Below, piece by piece: positions 19,559 to 23,249 of a DNA stretch of 23,249 nt. Positions within the stretch are counted from its first letter, which is position 1; each line of letters opens with the position of its first letter. Source of the DNA: a virus; IMG/VR virus record IMGVR_UViG_3300036781_000444, positions 1-23,249 of that record, one strand, 5' to 3'. The notes beneath the pieces were generated by a model. The model was given only the letters and a program-made list of their open reading frames with translations, was not told where the DNA came from and did not search any database. Both the position numbers and the translations under genes were made by a program.

Positions 19559-22500
19559 ATGTCAGTAAACGTATTAGGCGGTTCGCTGGAGTTTGATGCC
19601 ATCCTCACTACCGGGGATCTTCAATCAGGCATTGCTGCCGTAGAGGGTCAAATTCAAAAGACTATAGATTCCTTTGCGAACCTCGCGGAGAAAAGCGGAG
19701 AAAGCCTTGACCAGATGAAGGCAAAGCTGGCGGAGCTGGAGAAGCAGGAAGAAACGCTGCGGGTTGCGATCGATCAGGCAACGGATCCGGCAATGATAAA
19801 GCAATATAACGCCGCGCTGGCCGATACAGTAAGCCAGATGAAGGTATTGCAGCAGGCGATCGCTCAGGTCCAGGATGTTCCCGCTGTCCCACAGGTTGCT
19901 CCGACTGCTCCGGCAGAAAGGCCCGATCTTACAAAGGAAGAGCAGCAGGTCGAAGCGCTATATGCTCAATTAGCTAAGCTCAACGGCGAACTGGCATCGC
20001 TTACCAATTCGATTGATCAATCTTTGGATCCAAAAGAAGTAGAGCAATTCAATGTCCAAGTCGCTGAGACTGTAGCGCGGATGAAACAGCTGCAATCGGA
20101 GATCCAGGCCATTCAAGATAGTGGTCCGATCTCCGATACTGAAAAATTGAAGCAGCTGGAAGCAGAGCTCCAGATCCTGGAAAAACAGGCCGCCAGATTT
20201 AGAAGTTCTCTTTCGAATGCGATTAATCCAGAGCTAATTGCTCAGTACAACAAGGGACTGGATGACACGCAGGCCAAAATGAGGGCCATCTATATTCAGC
20301 TGGACGCCATCGAGCATAAGGAAGATGAGGCGCTGAAAACGCCGCCAGTTGTTCCGCCGGTAACTCCGCCGACCACCCCTACCGAGCCTGTCCAACCAGG
20401 AGGCAAGGACGAAGAAGTCCAGGTCGTCGAGAAAAAGATCCTTGCCTATCAGCGTTTACAACAGCTGAGGAACCAGCTGGCTTCTATGGATAAGAACGAC
20501 CCGGCTTTCAAGGCGACTTATGACGAAGCGGTCAAACTGCAAGGCCAGATCAACAACGTCAACCGGTCCCTGCAATTGACCAGCCGGAACGTTGTCGGCA
20601 TTGAGGCATTGACGCAGGGCGCCCGAGCCCTGGTAGGCGCGTTTCAGGCGTATAACGGCATTCTCGGCCTAACCACCGAAGACCAGGAGCAACTGCAAAA
20701 GTCGGTCACTGAAGTTGTGAGCGCGATGGGCGTGCTCAACGGGATCCAAGAGATCGCTGCCGTCCTCGACAAAAACAGTTCATTGAACATCTTCCTGCAA
20801 AAGCAATTTCGCAAAGATGCGGCTGTTGCCACCACGGAGCAGGCCGCTGCGACGGAAGTGCTGGCCGGGGCGCAGGAAGCAGAGGCCGTCGCTACAGGTG
20901 AGGCCGCGGTGGCCCAGGAGACGCTCAATGTCGCGATGGAATCCAATCCTGTGGGTATCATTCTGCTGGCGCTTACGGCCATCGTTGTAGCTCTGCAGGC
21001 TTATGCCTCGGGACAGAAAGACGCGACTGAGCAGCAGACGAAAGCCAACGAGGCTGCTGCGGAGGCTGCTGATACCCTGGCGAAGCTGGTTGATCAGTAC
21101 CGGCAGGTCAGGGATGCACAGGCCCGTTCGGCTGCTGATGCCGTTAGCCTGGCGCAGGCGCAGGGGCAATCGGAGCAGGCAGTGCTGGGGCTTAAACTGA
21201 AGCAGCTGGAGGCCGAAAAGACCGCTAATAGTTATGCCCTGGCGCAGTTGGGTTATAGCTCCGAGGTCTATGCCGACCAACAGGCTACCTTGCAAATTCG
21301 ACTGGAAGAACTTCAGGCCCTGCAGTCTGTCGCCGAAAATGGCGGAGAGCTTTCCAGTCAAAGTAAGGAACGTCTCGCATTGCTACAGGCCCAGATCAAA
21401 GCCCTGGAAGCTCAGATAAACCCTACAAAGGCGCTGATACAAGCCAATGAAACCCTTAATGCCCAAATTGCATCCAACAACGCAGAGCGTGATAAAAAGG
21501 CGTACGACGCCTCCCTGAAGTCGGCCCAGGCGGTCGCTGATGCAAAATTGTTGGTAGACAGAAAGTATACCGCTCAGGCACTGGCCGATCAGGTCGATGC
21601 GATTAAGGCAAGCGCCCTGGTTGAACTGAATAATCCCAACCTTACCTCCGGGGAACAATTTAAGATTCAGCAGAAGCAACAAAAGGATATACAAGACGCC
21701 ACCCGGGAATATCAGGCCGCGCAGCTGAGGTCCGCTCAGGACTTTGCCGACGCCCGACTTCTGATCGATAAGAAGTACACCAAGCAGTCGCTTGATGATC
21801 AAATTGCCGCCATCAAAGCCCGGACGCAGGTAGATCTGGCAAATCCGGATCTGCTTCCTGGCCAGCAAGCGAAGATCCTCGCACAGCAGAAAAAAGACAT
21901 CGACGATGCGAACCGGGAATACAAGCTGGATCAGCTGAATGCGCAGCGCGATACAATCGAGGCCCAGCTGGCCCTTGTTAAAGAGGGGTCGGCTGAAGAG
22001 CTGAGCCTTAAGCTACGGCTTATACAGACCACTTCCGCCGCCGAGATTGTCGAGGCGCAGGATAATGACGCCAAAATTGCCAAAATAACAGCAGCCCGCG
22101 CAAAGGCGTCCGCCGACCTGACAACGAAATATTCTCTGGACGCAGCGGAAGCAGAGGCCGAGGCCACGGTTGCCGGCACCAACGCCAAGCTGGCTGTTGT
22201 TCAGAAAGGATCGGAACAGGAATTGGCCCTAAAAAAACAGCTGGTAGCTGATCAAGCTGCCCTCGATACCATTCAAGCCCAGGAGCGCACCAAAAATGAG
22301 GATACATTAGCTGCAAAGATTCTGAAGATCAATGCCAAGTCGGCAGTGGATAAGAAGAAAATAGATGATAACTATTACGATACCTTACTGCAAAGGCAAT
22401 TAAAAGTCATCGCAAACGAGACGTCTGTAAAAAACGCTCCTTTGCAGGCTATTATAAATAACCCATTTTCTACAAACCCGGCCGTTGAAGACTCTCAAAG

Positions 22501-23249
22501 ACAGCAGTTCCAAAATGATATCGAGGAGATTCAAAAGCAGTTGGATCTCGTCAGTAATAATATTTTGCAGCAGCGTGGGGATCTCGGGAAATTGGAGCAA
22601 GACCTTGCCGCCCTTAAAGCAAAAAAGGCTGCGGCGCAGGCTGACCTCAACACCTTCGATCAAAAGATCGATTACAAGAATTTACAGACGTACCTACAGG
22701 GGATTTCGTCCCTCTCCGGTCAGTTCAAGGACCTTGGCTCATCTTTAAAAAACATAAATCCTGAGCTTGCGGATCTGTTCGATAGATTAGGATCTATAAC
22801 AGATGTTGCCGGAAAAGCCGCGAAGGCTATATTGTCATTTGTAAAAGGCGGTCCGACCGGAATAGTCGATGGGGTTATCGCGGGCATAGGGGCCATCGTT
22901 TCGCTCATTTCGACGGCCTTCAGCGATAACGATGAAATGAAGCAGCAGGTGGCCGAAATGCAGAATCAGGTGATTATCGGGGAGGTTGAGATTACGCGCC
23001 AGTATGACCTTCGCCTGGTTGACCAGGCGAAATTGAATCAACTTCGGTTGCAGGGGATCAAGGACGAACAACAGGCCCTCCAGCAACAGGCGCGGGATAC
23101 TCAGAGCGAATTCAATGACCTGCTGGTCGAAATACAGAAATTGTCGGGAACGAAGCTCGCTCCGGCGGCAATAGGCAATGGATTGTTGCCACATACGTTC
23201 AGTCTGGCCGGGCTGAGCTATGATGAGCTTAACGAGCTCTTTTTAAAGG
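19559..23249 (+). CDS. Tape measure protein (C-terminus outside window)
   Basis: Open from the ATG at 19559 to the right edge without a stop (1230 codons visible). Long, helical and Gln/Ala/Lys rich, with a typical tape measure layout. The N-terminal half has imperfect repeats around 'ID...DP..I.QYN' (about residues 70, 151, 219), a Pro/Thr-rich linker (about 261-282), and a hydrophobic segment VGIILLALTAIVVALQAYA (about 465-483). A central coiled-coil block carries 70-residue tandem repeats (655-794) and two 74-residue copies after 802. A second apolar segment lies near 1105-1121. It sets tail length, fills the tube and probably inserts in the cell envelope at DNA entry. Start follows the gpT-like stop by 2 bases. 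No muramidase or peptidase motif seen in the visible part. Confidence 0.88.
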   Translation, partial: MSVNVLGGSLEFDAILTTGDLQSGIAAVEGQIQKTIDSFANLAEKSGESLDQMKAKLAELEKQEETLRVAIDQATDPAMIKQYNAALADTVSQMKVLQQAIAQVQDVPAVPQVAPTAPAERPDLTKEEQQVEALYAQLAKLNGELASLTNSIDQSLDPKEVEQFNVQVAETVARMKQLQSEIQAIQDSGPISDTEKLKQLEAELQILEKQAARFRSSLSNAINPELIAQYNKGLDDTQAKMRAIYIQLDAIEHKEDEALKTPPVVPPVTPPTTPTEPVQPGGKDEEVQVVEKKILAYQRLQQLRNQLASMDKNDPAFKATYDEAVKLQGQINNVNRSLQLTSRNVVGIEALTQGARALVGAFQAYNGILGLTTEDQEQLQKSVTEVVSAMGVLNGIQEIAAVLDKNSSLNIFLQKQFRKDAAVATTEQAAATEVLAGAQEAEAVATGEAAVAQETLNVAMESNPVGIILLALTAIVVALQAYASGQKDATEQQTKANEAAAEAADTLAKLVDQYRQVRDAQARSAADAVSLAQAQGQSEQAVLGLKLKQLEAEKTANSYALAQLGYSSEVYADQQATLQIRLEELQALQSVAENGGELSSQSKERLALLQAQIKALEAQINPTKALIQANETLNAQIASNNAERDKKAYDASLKSAQAVADAKLLVDRKYTAQALADQVDAIKASALVELNNPNLTSGEQFKIQQKQQKDIQDATREYQAAQLRSAQDFADARLLIDKKYTKQSLDDQIAAIKARTQVDLANPDLLPGQQAKILAQQKKDIDDANREYKLDQLNAQRDTIEAQLALVKEGSAEELSLKLRLIQTTSAAEIVEAQDNDAKIAKITAARAKASADLTTKYSLDAAEAEAEATVAGTNAKLAVVQKGSEQELALKKQLVADQAALDTIQAQERTKNEDTLAAKILKINAKSAVDKKKIDDNYYDTLLQRQLKVIANETSVKNAPLQAIINNPFSTNPAVEDSQRQQFQNDIEEIQKQLDLVSNNILQQRGDLGKLEQDLAALKAKKAAAQADLNTFDQKIDYKNLQTYLQGISSLSGQFKDLGSSLKNINPELADLFDRLGSITDVAGKAAKAILSFVKGGPTGIVDGVIAGIGAIVSLISTAFSDNDEMKQQVAEMQNQVIIGEVEITRQYDLRLVDQAKLNQLRLQGIKDEQQALQQQARDTQSEFNDLLVEIQKLSGTKLAPAAIGNGLLPHTFSLAGLSYDELNELFLK
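21521..21940 (+). repeat. Two tandem 70-residue repeats in the tape measure
   Basis: Bases 21521-21730 and 21731-21940 encode two adjacent copies of one 70-residue unit: SAQAVADAKLLVDRKYTAQA in the first against SAQDFADARLLIDKKYTKQS in the second, then matching 'KIQQKQQKDIQDATREY' and 'KILAQQKKDIDDANREY' stretches. DNA identity is clearly lower than protein similarity, so the duplication is old. Tape measure length changes by such units would change tail length. Confidence 0.82.
21962..22405 (+). repeat. Two degenerate 74-residue repeats in the tape measure
   Basis: Units starting at 21962 and 22184 share AQLALVKEGSAEELSLKLRL against AKLAVVQKGSEQELALKKQL, followed by a looser match. They lie directly after the 70-residue tandem pair and have a different period and sequence. 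Confidence 0.6.

Noticed and set aside
1-23249. tRNA genes, CRISPR arrays, insertion sequences and attachment sites
   Set aside because: Looked for by eye on both strands; no cloverleaf-like block, regular spaced repeats, transposase or integrase was seen. Short sites could have been missed.

Overview
The window is a contiguous piece of a tailed-phage (siphovirus-type) genome or prophage, apparently from a host in the Bacteroidota, perhaps the Chitinophagales/Sphingobacteriales side. The host call rests on three things: a replication initiator with a Lin1244/Lin1753-like (DUF4373) N-terminus, the style of the head and tail proteins, and start codons that often follow an A/T-rich leader instead of a Shine-Dalgarno sequence. 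It is an inference. No host gene, integrase, lysis gene, tRNA, rRNA or CRISPR array is visible, so temperate versus lytic lifestyle cannot be decided here. All genes but one lie on the + strand and are tightly packed, many with start/stop overlaps.

Region 1 (1-7326), early/replication and accessory genes. It opens with the 3' end of an unknown gene and a small conserved-looking gene with a G9 tract. Next come a SMARCAL1-like SNF2 helicase and a replication initiator. The initiator gene carries an unusually dense cluster of DNA symmetry and purine repeats in its inter-domain part, a candidate origin. Then follow a small zinc-binding protein, a RuvC-fold Holliday junction resolvase, two paralogous XRE-type HTH proteins separated by a LuxR-like HTH protein and unknown genes, and a 430-aa zinc-ribbon protein of unknown function. 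A strong hairpin (7370-7404) closes the region.

Region 2 (7406-10592), packaging: an unknown 159-aa gene, a ParB-like protein, and the small and large terminase subunits, chained by overlaps. Region 3 (10602-16406), head: an unknown gene, portal, Mu F/SPP1 gp7-like minor head protein, a lone minus-strand gene of unknown function, scaffold, decoration/fibre protein and major capsid protein. Region 4 (16422-18804), connector and tail tube: adaptor-like, stopper-like, HK97 gp10-like and tail-terminator-like proteins, then the tail tube protein. It ends in a clear intrinsic terminator (18827-18851).

Region 5 (18856-23249), tail assembly: a gpG-like chaperone with a downstream -1 reading frame (the classic G/GT programmed frameshift arrangement), and a long tape measure protein that runs off the right edge. 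Together the genes give a helicase plus resolvase replication/recombination set, a DNA packaging motor, and a full HK97-type head with a long non-contractile tail. The best places to look for something new are the candidate origin inside the initiator gene, the hairpin set against the start of the packaging module, the minus-strand cargo gene, the G/GT frameshift whose slip site is not canonical, and the unknown zinc-ribbon protein.
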